Positions 42,403 through 50,651 of a DNA stretch of 64,000 nucleotides are shown here, piece by piece. The notes below the pieces were generated by a model. That model was not told the origin of the DNA. It saw only the letters and a program-made list of their open reading frames with translations, and searched no databases. The DNA is taken from NCBI RefSeq assembly GCF_024498175.1, contig NZ_CP101823.1, forward strand, positions 930,001-994,000. Reading direction: 5' to 3'. Origin of the DNA: Haloplanus salinarum (GTDB lineage Archaea; Halobacteriota; Halobacteria; Halobacteriales; Haloferacaceae). Numbering within the stretch: position 1 is the first letter of the stretch; every line of letters starts with the position of its first letter. The translations under genes were made by a program, and so were the position numbers.

Positions 42403-43182
42403 ATGACTACCGTGAGCGTCATCGGGTGTGGCCACATGGGCGGAGCCCTGGTGAAGGGGCTCTCCCGTGTCGACACCCACAGGGTGACCGCGTGTGATCT
42501 GGACACGGACGCCCTCGAAGCGATGGAGCCGTACTGTGCGGAGACGACGACGGACGTCGCGAGCGCGACGGCCGACGCGGACGTGGTGTTCGTCGCGGTG
42601 AAACCGGAGGTGGTGGGCCCCGTCCTCGCCGATCTCGATCTCTCCCCCGACCAGACGCTCGTCACCATCGCCGCCGGCGTCCCGCGGGCGTTCGTCGCCG
42701 GCCACACCGACGCGACGGTAGTCCGACTCATGCCCAACCTCGCCGCGGAGACGGGCACCATGGCCGCGGCGGTGAGTTGGGACGCTCCCGACGCGGACGT
42801 CCGTGCGGTCCTCGACGACCTCGGCGAGTTCGTCGTGATCGACGAGGACCTGATGGACGTGGCGACGGCACTCAACGGGAGCGGCCCGGCGTTCGTCTAC
42901 TACCTCATCAAGTCGATGCAGGAAGGTGCCGTCGCCGGGGGGATGGACGCCGATGACGCCCGGACGCTCGCGGCACAGACGTTCAAGGGCGCCGCCGAGA
43001 CGGTCCTTCGCTCGGAGGAGTCCCTCGACGACCTGATCGACGCCGTCGCGACCGAGGGCGGCACCACCATCGAGGGCATGGAGGTGCTGTGGGACAGCGA
43101 CGTCGACGTCGCCGTCGGCGACGCCCTGCACGCGGCGGCCGACCGCTCCCGGGAACTGTCCGGTGGATTCGACGATGAATGA
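42403..43182 (+). CDS. proC: Pyrroline-5-carboxylate reductase
   Basis: This 259-residue enzyme has the nucleotide-binding motif [11 protein letters not shown] at its start and [13 protein letters not shown]. The C-terminal [17 protein letters not shown] and [11 protein letters not shown] segments hold the P5C site. It catalyses the last step of proline synthesis. ATG at 42403 follows a GGAGGG at a spacing of six. It is the first gene of proC-proB-proA, overlapping proB by eight bases. Confidence 0.93.
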   Translation: MTTVSVIGCGHMGGALVKGLSRVDTHRVTACDLDTDALEAMEPYCAETTTDVASATADADVVFVAVKPEVVGPVLADLDLSPDQTLVTIAAGVPRAFVAGHTDATVVRLMPNLAAETGTMAAAVSWDAPDADVRAVLDDLGEFVVIDEDLMDVATALNGSGPAFVYYLIKSMQEGAVAGGMDADDARTLAAQTFKGAAETVLRSEESLDDLIDAVATEGGTTIEGMEVLWDSDVDVAVGDALHAAADRSRELSGGFDDE

Positions 43183-44014
43183 GGTCGTCGAGGCGGCGAC
43201 CGTCGAGCGGGCGCGGCGGCTCGCGGCAGAGGCCGGGCGCGTGGTCGTCAAGGCCGGGACGAACTCGCTGACCGACGACGAGTCCAACCTCGACGACACG
43301 AAACTCGACAAACTCGTCGACGACATCGAGGACCTGCTCGCCCGCGGCAAGGAGGTCATCCTCGTCTCGTCGGGCGCCATCGGCGCCGGCATGGGCCGGA
43401 TCGACTACCCCTCCGAGACGGTCGAGGAGTCACAGGCGCTTTCGACGGTCGGCCAGAGCCACCTGATGCGGCGCTACACGGAGAGCTTCGAGCGCTACGA
43501 CCGGACGGTCGCTCAGATCCTCCTGACCGATCACGACTTGGAGGACCCCGAGCGGTTCACCAACTTCCGGAACACCATCGAGACGCTACTCGACTGGGGC
43601 GTCGTCCCGATCATCAACGAGAACGACGCCGTCGCGACGGAGGAGATTCGGATCGGCGACAACGACATGCTCTCCTCCTCGGTCGCCATCGGCGTCGACG
43701 TGGACCTGTTGGTGACGCTCACCGACGTCGACGGCGTCTACACCGGCAACCCGAAGGACGACCCCGACGCGGAGCGCATCGAAGCCGTCGGCCGTAACTA
43801 CGGCCGCGTTCAGGAGCTCGTCGCCGGCGGTTCGAGCGACGGAATCGGCTTCGGCGGCATCCGGACGAAGGTGGAGGGCGCACGGGATGCGAGCGAACAC
43901 GGCATCCCGGCGATCATCGCCGGGTCGGCCGAGCCGGACGTGCTCGAACGAATCGCTACTGGCAAATCCGTGGGCACCGTATTCGTCCCCGTGAACGGAG
44001 TCATCGATGACTGA
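43175..44014 (+). CDS. proB: Glutamate 5-kinase
   Basis: This 279-residue amino-acid kinase has [14 protein letters not shown] near its start, the phosphate-binding loop [20 protein letters not shown] and [12 protein letters not shown]. These are the motifs of ProB. The C-terminal PUA domain of many bacterial enzymes is missing, which fits the shorter type. It phosphorylates glutamate, the committed step to proline. The ATG at 43175 overlaps proC by eight bases and is preferred over an in-frame GTG twelve bases earlier. The end overlaps proA by eight bases. Confidence 0.93.
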   Translation: MNEVVEAATVERARRLAAEAGRVVVKAGTNSLTDDESNLDDTKLDKLVDDIEDLLARGKEVILVSSGAIGAGMGRIDYPSETVEESQALSTVGQSHLMRRYTESFERYDRTVAQILLTDHDLEDPERFTNFRNTIETLLDWGVVPIINENDAVATEEIRIGDNDMLSSSVAIGVDVDLLVTLTDVDGVYTGNPKDDPDAERIEAVGRNYGRVQELVAGGSSDGIGFGGIRTKVEGARDASEHGIPAIIAGSAEPDVLERIATGKSVGTVFVPVNGVIDD

Positions 44015-45350
44015 GCAAGCCAAATCCACCGAAGAGAAGGTCGCAGAGGCAGGGACCGCCGCGCTGGAGCTGGCGAACGTCGACGACGGGACGCGGAGCG
44101 CCGCCCTGCGGAACGTCGCCGACGCCATCGACGCGAACCACGAGCGCATCCTCGAGGCCAACGCGAAGGACGTCGCGGCGGCGGAGGAACTGCTCGAAGC
44201 CGGGGAGTACAGCCAGGCGCTCGTCGACCGGCTCGACCTCTCGGCGTCGAAGCTCGACGACATCGCCGAGATGGTTCGCAGTGTCGCCGACCAGGAGGAT
44301 CCCCTGGGCAGGACGCTGGAGGCCCGACGGCTGGACGAGGACCTCGAACTCTACAAGGTCGGCGTTCCCATCGGCGTCATCGGCACCGTCTTCGAGTCCC
44401 GGCCCGACGCCCTGGTGCAGATCGCTGCGCTCAGCCTCAAGTCCGGCAACGCCGTCATCCTGAAGGGCGGGAGCGAGGCCAGCCACTCCAACCGCGTCCT
44501 GTACGAACTCATCGTCGAGGCGACGGCCGACGTGCCCGACGGCTGGGCACAGCTCATCGAAGCGCGGGAGGACGTCACGACGCTCCTCGGGATGGACGAT
44601 TCCGTCGACCTGCTCATGCCCCGGGGGAGCTCCGAGTTCGTCAGCTACATCCAGGACAACACGAGCATCCCCGTCCTCGGCCACACCGAGGGCGTGTGTC
44701 ACGTCTTCGTCGACCGCGCGGCCGACCTGGGGATGGCCGCGGACGTCGCCTTCGACGCGAAGGTGCAGTACCCCGCCGTGTGCAACGCCGTCGAGACGCT
44801 GCTGGTCCACGAGGCCGTCGCCGACGAGTTCCTGCCCGCGATGGTCGAGCGCTACCGCGAGGCGGGCGTCACCCTCCGTGGCGACGCCGCGACCCGCGAG
44901 GTCGTCGACGTCGACCCCGCGACCGACGCGGACTGGTCGACCGAGTACGGCGACCTCGAACTCTCGATCAAGGTCGTCGACTCCCTCGCGGCCGCCGTCG
45001 ATCACGTCAACGCCTTCGGCTCGAAGCACACGGAATCCATCGTGAGCGAGGACGCCGACCGCGCGGGGACCTTCATGCGCGGCGTCGACGCCGCGAGCGT
45101 CTTCCACAACGCCTCGACCCGGTTCGCGGACGGCTACCGATTCGGCCTCGGCGCCGAGGTGGGCATCAGTACGGGCAAGATCCACGCCCGCGGCCCCGTC
45201 GGCCTCGAAGGACTCACCACCTACAAGTACCACCTCGAAGGCGACGGGCAACTGGTCGCCACCTACAGCGGCGAGAACGCGAAACCCTACCGCCACGAGG
45301 AGTTCGACGGGGCGTGGACCCCCGGCCACCTGTCGGACGCCGACGAGTGA
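44007..45350 (+). CDS. proA: Gamma-glutamyl phosphate reductase
   Basis: This 447-residue aldehyde-dehydrogenase-fold enzyme has its catalytic Cys in [15 protein letters not shown] around residue 260. It also has [19 protein letters not shown] and the ProA-specific ending [19 protein letters not shown]. It reduces gamma-glutamyl phosphate to glutamate semialdehyde, between ProB and ProC. The 8-base overlap with proB suggests that the two enzymes, which channel an unstable intermediate, are translated together. Confidence 0.95.
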   Translation: MTEQAKSTEEKVAEAGTAALELANVDDGTRSAALRNVADAIDANHERILEANAKDVAAAEELLEAGEYSQALVDRLDLSASKLDDIAEMVRSVADQEDPLGRTLEARRLDEDLELYKVGVPIGVIGTVFESRPDALVQIAALSLKSGNAVILKGGSEASHSNRVLYELIVEATADVPDGWAQLIEAREDVTTLLGMDDSVDLLMPRGSSEFVSYIQDNTSIPVLGHTEGVCHVFVDRAADLGMAADVAFDAKVQYPAVCNAVETLLVHEAVADEFLPAMVERYREAGVTLRGDAATREVVDVDPATDADWSTEYGDLELSIKVVDSLAAAVDHVNAFGSKHTESIVSEDADRAGTFMRGVDAASVFHNASTRFADGYRFGLGAEVGISTGKIHARGPVGLEGLTTYKYHLEGDGQLVATYSGENAKPYRHEEFDGAWTPGHLSDADE

Positions 45351-45402
45351 GGGCCACGATACCCCTAGCGTCCGATCGCGGTCACCAAACCGTCGGGCCC
45401 GA

Positions 45403-46107
45403 CTAGGGGAGCAGATCGTCGAGCACGTCCGCGATCCGGTCACGCTGCAGGTAGGCGGCGACGGCGACGACGGTGACGACGACGAACAGGAGTCCGGCCC
45501 GACGGAGTTCGCCGGTCGCCACGAGGTCGCCGAGGACGTTGGCGAGGAAGAAGGCGGGTGCCCGGCCCACGACGGCGACGACGACGAGTTTCCGGAGGGG
45601 GATCGTCGTCAGGCCGCCGACGAAACAGAGCGCGTCGTCGGGCAGCCCGGGGATCAGAAAGAGGACGAACAGGGCGGGGAGGCCACGCCGTTCGACCAGG
45701 TCGTCGAACCGCTCCAGCACCGCCGCGCTCACGACCCGTTCGACGTAGCCGCGTCCGAACCGGCGTGACAGCCAGAAGGCGATCGTACTGCCCAGGCCGA
45801 TGCCGATCACGTTGAACAGCGTCCCCCACCACGGTCCGAAGAGGTAGCCGGCGACGACCGCGAGCACCTGGCCGGGGATCGGTGCCAACACGACCTGGAG
45901 GGTCTGGAGGAGGATCAGGACGACGGGTGCCAACACCCCGAACCCGGCGACGAACGCCCGTAGCGCCGCGACGTCGGTCACGATCCACAGTCGGTCGCGA
46001 ACGAGGACCGTCGCGGCCACGAAAACGAGGCCGGCGACGAGGAAATGAACGAGGGCACGCCGGCGTGCCCGTTTCGAGGCGAATACCTTCACGGCCGGGC
46101 ACCCCAC
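45403..46107 (-). CDS. TVP38/TMEM64 (VTT/DedA-like) membrane protein
   Basis: This 234-residue protein has about five to six hydrophobic segments. The conserved VTT core around PIPGQVLAVVAGYLFGPWWG (residues ~76-95) with GIGLGSTIAFWLSRRFG is present. A second reentrant-like segment is LFLIPGLPDDALCFVGGL. The family includes membrane proteins linked to lipid scrambling or flipping, and their archaeal role is unknown. The start is either GTG at 46107 or a second GTG at 46092 just before the positively charged segment. Neither has a clear promoter. It follows the hydroxyacid dehydrogenase gene on the same strand after 70 bases. Confidence 0.8.
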   Translation of the reverse strand: MGCPAVKVFASKRARRRALVHFLVAGLVFVAATVLVRDRLWIVTDVAALRAFVAGFGVLAPVVLILLQTLQVVLAPIPGQVLAVVAGYLFGPWWGTLFNVIGIGLGSTIAFWLSRRFGRGYVERVVSAAVLERFDDLVERRGLPALFVLFLIPGLPDDALCFVGGLTTIPLRKLVVVAVVGRAPAFFLANVLGDLVATGELRRAGLLFVVVTVVAVAAYLQRDRIADVLDDLLP

Positions 46108-46177
46108 GAGCGGTGGCGGCGACGCTCCCTCCGCGCCCGCGCGGTCGGGTCGGCGCGTGTCCGCCCTCGATGATCGC

Positions 46178-47143
46178 TCACTCCGTCCCGTCGACGTCGT
46201 TTACGGGGTTTCGGGGTGTGTCGCCCTGCAGGATGCCGAGCACGTCCTCGGCGACCGTCCGTCGCATGGTCGCCATCGACTCCTCGGAGTACCACGCGAC
46301 GTGGGGCGTGTAGACGACCGACTCGTGGTCGATCGGCGGGATCGAGTCCGGCGGCTCCTCGGGCAACACGTCCAGGCCCGCTCCCGCGATCTCCCCCGCC
46401 TCGACCGCCTCGCCGAGCGCGTCGATGTCGACCAGCGGGCCCCGGGCAGTGTTGATCAGGATCGCGTCCTCGCGCATCCGCTCGAACGCCGCCGCGTCGA
46501 TGAGGTGGTGTGTCTCCTCGGTGAGCGGGGCGTGGACCGACACGTACTTCGAGCGCTCCAGCAGGGCGTCGAGGTCGACCTTCTCGGCGTTTGCGGCCTC
46601 GACATCCGCGGCGTCGACGTATGGGTCGTAGACGAGGACGTCGAGGTCGAACCCGGCGACGAGTTCCCGCAGGCGACGCGGGAGCTTGCCGAAGCCGACG
46701 AGGCCGAGCGTCGACCCGGTGAGGCGGTGGATCGGCTTGCCGCCGGTCCAGTCCCACTCCCCGCCCTTGATCGTCCGGTCGTAACTCGGGACCTTGCGGA
46801 TGCAGGAGAGCAGGAGCGCGAGCGCGTGGGTCGGCACCTCCTCGATACAGTAGTCCGGGACGTTCACCACCGGGACGTCGTGCTCGGTCGCGGCGTCGAG
46901 GTCGATGGAGTCGACGCCGATCCCGTACCGGCCGACGGCCTGGAGATCGAGCGCCTCGAACACCGCCTCGGTGACCTCCGCGTACTGTACCAACAGGGCG
47001 TCGGCGCCCGCCGCGGCCTCGATCACCTCTTCGGGGGTCCGGGCGTACTCGCCCCGGAGGTCGGCGTCGGCGGCCTCGATGACCGAGCGTTCGATCGACA
47101 GGTCGGGGAAGTCGTAGTCGGTGACGACGATCCGATGAGTCAT
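46178..47143 (-). CDS. D-2-hydroxyacid dehydrogenase family protein (CtBP-like)
   Basis: This 321-residue protein has the catalytic residues of the family: Arg before GIGVD, Glu in LDVLPEEPP and His in YTPHVAWYS, plus NTARGPLVD. The dinucleotide motif reads VGFGKLPRRL, with the third glycine replaced by proline. This is unusual and may alter NAD binding. Length matches D-isomer 2-hydroxyacid dehydrogenases. The substrate cannot be named (glyoxylate, hydroxypyruvate or phosphoglycerate are family options). A box gtttatgtg centred about 28 bases before the ATG supports the start. Confidence 0.8.
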   Translation of the reverse strand: MTHRIVVTDYDFPDLSIERSVIEAADADLRGEYARTPEEVIEAAAGADALLVQYAEVTEAVFEALDLQAVGRYGIGVDSIDLDAATEHDVPVVNVPDYCIEEVPTHALALLLSCIRKVPSYDRTIKGGEWDWTGGKPIHRLTGSTLGLVGFGKLPRRLRELVAGFDLDVLVYDPYVDAADVEAANAEKVDLDALLERSKYVSVHAPLTEETHHLIDAAAFERMREDAILINTARGPLVDIDALGEAVEAGEIAGAGLDVLPEEPPDSIPPIDHESVVYTPHVAWYSEESMATMRRTVAEDVLGILQGDTPRNPVNDVDGTE

Positions 47144-47241
47144 CGTTCGGCGTGGGTCGCGGTACCCACATAAACGTCCCGCCGTCGGCGTCGTACGTGG
47201 TGTGACGAACTCCCAAACCGGTTAGTGCCCCGGCGCCACCG

Positions 47242-47454
47242 TCACTCGTCGGTCGTATCGACCCCGAGGGCGGCGTTCAGCCCACAGAAACAGGTCACTG
47301 CGTTGACCGCGAAACCGAGCGCGCCCGCCGCGGCGAGTAGGCCAGTCGTTCGCTTGCCCCGTTCGAGCGCCGCGATGGCGACGACGGTGAGGACGGCCGC
47401 GAGGGCCGTCCGCACGAGTCGGTCGCGTCCGCCCACGTTCTTCTCGATGCGCAT
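47242..47454 (-). CDS. Small membrane protein of DUF2892 type
   Basis: This 70-residue protein starts MRIEKNVGGRDRLVRTALAA, the usual N-terminal motif of DUF2892 (a conserved Arg-rich amphipathic turn followed by a helix). Two hydrophobic helices follow. A Cys-x-Cys-Gly near the end (TCFCGLNAALG) matches the family's C-x-L/I-x pattern. The ATG at 47454 is chosen because the family motif starts at it. The function is unknown; relatives are fused to rhodanese domains. It stands between two larger genes with gaps of under 100 bases. Confidence 0.75.
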   Translation of the reverse strand: MRIEKNVGGRDRLVRTALAAVLTVVAIAALERGKRTTGLLAAAGALGFAVNAVTCFCGLNAALGVDTTDE

Positions 47455-47539
47455 ACCCGACGGTGGGGCCGACGGCGCATGAACGTTCGGCCCCACGGCC
47501 ACCGTCACCTACTCGGGGGCCGGTCCGCTACGTCGGAGC

Positions 47540-48058
47540 ATGTCACACCGCGACCGCGTCGTGATCCTCGGTGGGACGTTCACCCCGATCCACAACGGAC
47601 ACCGGGCGCTCCTGCATCACGCGTTCCGGACGGCCAGCCACGACGGCGCGGGCGACGGCCACGTCGTCGTTGGACTCACGTCGCCCGAACTCGCGACCGA
47701 GACACGGAGCGATCCGGCCCACGCGGATCGACTCGGGGCCTGGACCGACCGCCGTGACGCCCTCGAGGAAGAACTCGACCGGATCGGAGGGGCGTATCCG
47801 GCGTCCTGCGAGATCATCCGTCTCGAGGACCCGGCCGGCCCGGCGGCGAGTCGGGAGGACGCCGACGCCCTCGTCACGTCGCCGGAGGCCACGGCTCAGC
47901 GGCGGGCTCACGGGATCAACGAGCGTCGCCTCGACGCCGGGCTGTCGCCCCTCGAGATCCACACCCCGCCGTTCATCGTCGACGAGGAGGGCAACCGGAT
48001 CAGCAGCACCCGCATCCGGAACGGCGAGATCGACGTCCACGGCCGTCTGCTGGAGTGA
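47540..48058 (+). CDS. coaD: Archaeal phosphopantetheine adenylyltransferase
   Basis: This 172-residue nucleotidyltransferase has GGTFTPIHNGHRALL (11-25), in which the HxGH-type motif reads HNGH. The C-terminal ISSTRIRNGEID matches the second motif (I-S-S-T-R). These fit the archaeal PPAT, which forms dephospho-CoA from phosphopantetheine and ATP. CoA demand is consistent with three CoA-ligase genes in this window. It is convergent with the regulator gene, with only four bases between stops. Confidence 0.88.
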   Translation: MSHRDRVVILGGTFTPIHNGHRALLHHAFRTASHDGAGDGHVVVGLTSPELATETRSDPAHADRLGAWTDRRDALEEELDRIGGAYPASCEIIRLEDPAGPAASREDADALVTSPEATAQRRAHGINERRLDAGLSPLEIHTPPFIVDEEGNRISSTRIRNGEIDVHGRLLE

Positions 48059-48062
48059 CCGG

Positions 48063-49037
48063 TCACGTCGCCCCGTCGCCCTCGGAGTTTGCCGCGGCGC
48101 CGGCGATCAGGTCGGCCGCCCGTTCGACCGCATCGACCGCGCTCTCCCCGAGGACGTAGGTGATGGGTTCGATGCCGAACGCGCCCTCGTGGTAGAGGAC
48201 GCGGGGGACGCCCGAGGCGAACAGGTCGCCAAGCCGGGCGCGACGGTCCGCGTACTCGGCGTCGAACTCGACGGCGTCGATCGGTTCTGGCACGGCCGCG
48301 AGGAGGTCGTCGCTCGTCGCCAGGTTGATCGCCCCCCGGATCGAGGGGTCGGCGGCCGTGGCGGCGAGCACCGTCGTCGCGACGTGCTGTGAGGCGCCGA
48401 ACTCCGGGTTCGCGGGGACGTTGATGCCGCCGCGCATCGCGTGGAGCCGCCCGGGGACGGCCGCCACGTCGGTCTCGTCGGCCGCGTCCGGGAGCGCCAT
48501 CGCCACGTTCGTCCCGACGTTCGGCACGTGGGCCGCCGCGTCCGGCGTGTTGGCGAAGCGTCTGACCGCCCGGCGGACGTTCGAGAGGATCTCGCGTTCG
48601 GCCTGGAGGGCCCGGTCGCGGCCCCGAACACAGAGATCACACCCCATTCCCGCCAGCGCGGGCATCTCCTCCTCGTGGATGGCACAGATGGGCCCCCGGT
48701 CCTCGAACTCGCGGACGAGTTCCATGAGTTCCGCCAGCGCCTCGTAGTCGTCCATCCGACCCGTGTCGAAGCCCTCGGCGATCCGCTCGATCGTCGCCCG
48801 CATCCGCGGATCGTCGACGAACCGCTCCTCGCCGCCCCCCTCGCCGGCGAGATACTGGCTCACCGCCGCCTGGGAGACGCCGAGTCGGTCGGCGATCTCC
48901 CGCTGTGCGAACCCGCGGTCCGCGAGTTCGGCCGCCAGCATCGACCGAACCGTCGGCAGGAAGCGATCGACGACGATCTCGCTCGGTAACTGCACCGTCA
49001 CGGTTCCACCGCCCGTGTCCCGCGTTCCATACCACAT
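48063..49037 (-). CDS. HTH regulator with C-terminal ThiN (thiamine-phosphate synthase-like) domain
   Basis: This 325-residue protein has an N-terminal helix-turn-helix (about 36-64: FAQREIADRLGVSQAAVSQY), a middle segment with Cys118, Cys133 and Cys136 (CDLC), and a ThiN-type domain from ~160 to 320. ThiN domains either synthesise thiamine phosphate or, when joined to an HTH, sense it. Proteins of this plan (ThiR) regulate thiamine genes in archaea. The ATG at 49037 is one option. A GTG at 49001 is another, because a TATA-like sequence at 49054-49060 would put transcription start at about 49031. No thiamine genes are adjacent. Confidence 0.8.
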   Translation of the reverse strand: MWYGTRDTGGGTVTVQLPSEIVVDRFLPTVRSMLAAELADRGFAQREIADRLGVSQAAVSQYLAGEGGGEERFVDDPRMRATIERIAEGFDTGRMDDYEALAELMELVREFEDRGPICAIHEEEMPALAGMGCDLCVRGRDRALQAEREILSNVRRAVRRFANTPDAAAHVPNVGTNVAMALPDAADETDVAAVPGRLHAMRGGINVPANPEFGASQHVATTVLAATAADPSIRGAINLATSDDLLAAVPEPIDAVEFDAEYADRRARLGDLFASGVPRVLYHEGAFGIEPITYVLGESAVDAVERAADLIAGAAANSEGDGAT

Positions 49038-49053
49038 CCTCGTGGGCGGCTGG

Positions 49054-49060
49054 TTTATAT
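49054..49060. promoter_or_regulatory. TATA-like sequence between the ThiN regulator and JAMM genes
   Basis: tttatat is the only AT-rich site in the 78-base divergent region. On the minus strand it fits a start of transcription near 49031, which favours the GTG at 49001 for the regulator or a very short distance to ATG 49037. On the plus strand it would give a leader of about 35 bases for the JAMM gene. Confidence 0.35.
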
Positions 49061-49115
49061 GCTGGTGGACGGTCGTGCCCGGAATCCTTAGGGGCGAACG
49101 GCACCGAGTCGGGGT

Positions 49116-49685
49116 ATGCGCCTGTTCCGGTCGAGCGAACTCCTCGGCATCGCGCGGGAGACGCTGGATTTCGTCCGCGAGGCCAGCGAGGAGAGCCACC
49201 CCGACGAGTACATGGGCTTTCTCCGCGCCGAGGACGCCCGGAAACTCGGTCTCGAACGCTCGGGACAGGTGATCACCGACGTACTGGTCATCCCCGGCAC
49301 CACCTCCAACCCAGTCAGCGCGACGGTGAAAACGAGCATGAAGCCGAACGACGTCCAGTCGGTCGGCTCGGTCCACTCCCACCCGAACGGCGTCCTGCGG
49401 CCGAGTTCGGCTGATCTGAGCACCTTCGGCCAGGGCGACGTCCACATCATCGTCGGCGCGCCGTACGGTCCCGACGACTGGCGCGCCTTCGACAACCGTG
49501 GCGACCCGACGACACTGGACGTCCTCGACGTCGACCTCCCAGAGGAGCGCTTTTTCGATTTCACGCAGGCGGACATCGACGCCGAACTGCTCGACGAGGG
49601 GCGACGGCGGGGTGTCGTCCCGCCGGAGGAACAGGGACTCGAACGTGACGACGACGACGGCGGGTTCCTCTCCTGGCTCCGGTGA
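49116..49685 (+). CDS. JAMM/MPN+ metalloprotease (desampylase-like)
   Basis: This 189-residue protein has a full JAMM zinc site: Glu31 (PDEYMGFL), His87 and His89 (VHSHPNG), Ser97 and Asp100 (RPSSAD). Archaeal MPN+ enzymes of this kind remove small ubiquitin-like modifiers (SAMPs) from proteins or their precursors. The domain ends at about 150. The remaining ~40 residues are acidic and end in the hydrophobic GGFLSWLR. That tail is unlike the minimal desampylase, so another isopeptidase or a CysO-type peptidase role is possible. No SAMP or E1-like gene lies nearby. Confidence 0.85.
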   Translation: MRLFRSSELLGIARETLDFVREASEESHPDEYMGFLRAEDARKLGLERSGQVITDVLVIPGTTSNPVSATVKTSMKPNDVQSVGSVHSHPNGVLRPSSADLSTFGQGDVHIIVGAPYGPDDWRAFDNRGDPTTLDVLDVDLPEERFFDFTQADIDAELLDEGRRRGVVPPEEQGLERDDDDGGFLSWLR

Positions 49686-49693
49686 CCGCTCGG

Positions 49694-50578
49694 CTAACGG
49701 CGGGAGTCCGGCGGTCCGTCGGCGTCCTCGTCGTCACCCTCCGTTCGTTCCCGTGCGGCCTCCACGGTTTCCCGGGCCGTCTCCTCTATCTGTTCGGAGG
49801 CGTCGACGGCGTAGGCCTCCAGATCCCCGATGTCGACGAGGTCCGCGGCCTCCAATCGCCGGTTGACGCGGTCGAACATCCCTTCGCTGAACTCGTACTC
49901 GCTCCCGGACCGCTGGCCGGTGGCGACGCCGCTGGTGACGATGGACTGGATACCCTCCTCGACGGTCAGGTCCACGTCGTGGACGCGGTCCGCGGAGACG
50001 TGGAGGACGTACCCACCCATCACGGGGTTGGGTGCGAGCGGGAGAAAGACGGTGACCATCCCCTCCGCCTCCGGCGTCGCCTCCCGAACGACCTCGGGGG
50101 TCTCGGCGGTCAGGAAGGCGACGGCGTAGGACCCCTCGGTGGGGAACTCGACCAGTTTCACCTCCCGGAAGCTGTCGGTGTCGCTGTCGAGGAGGAGACC
50201 GCTCATCTCGTCGATGCTGCGGTACAGCGAGCCGACGCCGGGGATGCGGGAGACGAGCGTATCGAAGAGGGCGCCGAACCCGGTGCGATCGGGGCGGCGC
50301 TCGGCGACGACGCCGATACAGAAGATCAGGGCAGCCAGCGTCACCACGGCGAGGAGTTTGAGCGTCACCTCGGAGGCCGGTTGGATGCCGGTGACCCGGG
50401 AGACGAGTTCGACGATCGGATCGAGTTGCTGTGAGACGAAATCGACGACCACGCCGAGGACGAGGAGGGTGACGATCAGCGGGAGCGTCACAGCGGTACC
50501 GGTGACGAAGGCCTGCCTGGCGAACCCTCGCAGCCCGTCGTACTCCTCGACCCCGTCGATATCGAGGGAGCGATCCAT
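49694..50578 (-). CDS. DUF502 family membrane protein
   Basis: This 294-residue protein has two hydrophobic helices near residues 26-50 and 70-93. Typical DUF502 features follow: the RIPGVGSLYRSIDEM segment and a beta-rich soluble part with LVEFPTEGSYAVAFLT and FLPLAPNPVMGGYVLHV. The C-terminal ~90 residues are acidic and helical. The family is common in bacteria and haloarchaea, and its function is unknown to me. A box gttttga centred about 27 bases before ATG 50578 supports the start. It is divergent from the acyl-CoA ligase gene. Confidence 0.85.
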   Translation of the reverse strand: MDRSLDIDGVEEYDGLRGFARQAFVTGTAVTLPLIVTLLVLGVVVDFVSQQLDPIVELVSRVTGIQPASEVTLKLLAVVTLAALIFCIGVVAERRPDRTGFGALFDTLVSRIPGVGSLYRSIDEMSGLLLDSDTDSFREVKLVEFPTEGSYAVAFLTAETPEVVREATPEAEGMVTVFLPLAPNPVMGGYVLHVSADRVHDVDLTVEEGIQSIVTSGVATGQRSGSEYEFSEGMFDRVNRRLEAADLVDIGDLEAYAVDASEQIEETARETVEAARERTEGDDEDADGPPDSRR

Positions 50579-50601
50579 GTGCCCACATCGAGGGGCCGGG
50601 T

Positions 50602-50629
50602 CAAAACGTTCCGGACGACAGACTTTAGC
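50602..50629. promoter_or_regulatory. Divergent DUF502 / acyl-CoA ligase promoter region
   Basis: The minus-strand box (gttttg, 50602-50607) is about 27 bases from the DUF502 ATG. The plus-strand box ctttagc (50623-50629) is about 26 bases from the ligase ATG at 50652. The two boxes lie within 30 bases, so the two transcripts probably compete or are co-regulated. Confidence 0.45.
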
Positions 50630-50651
50630 CGACGCTGTCGGAGGCTACCGT

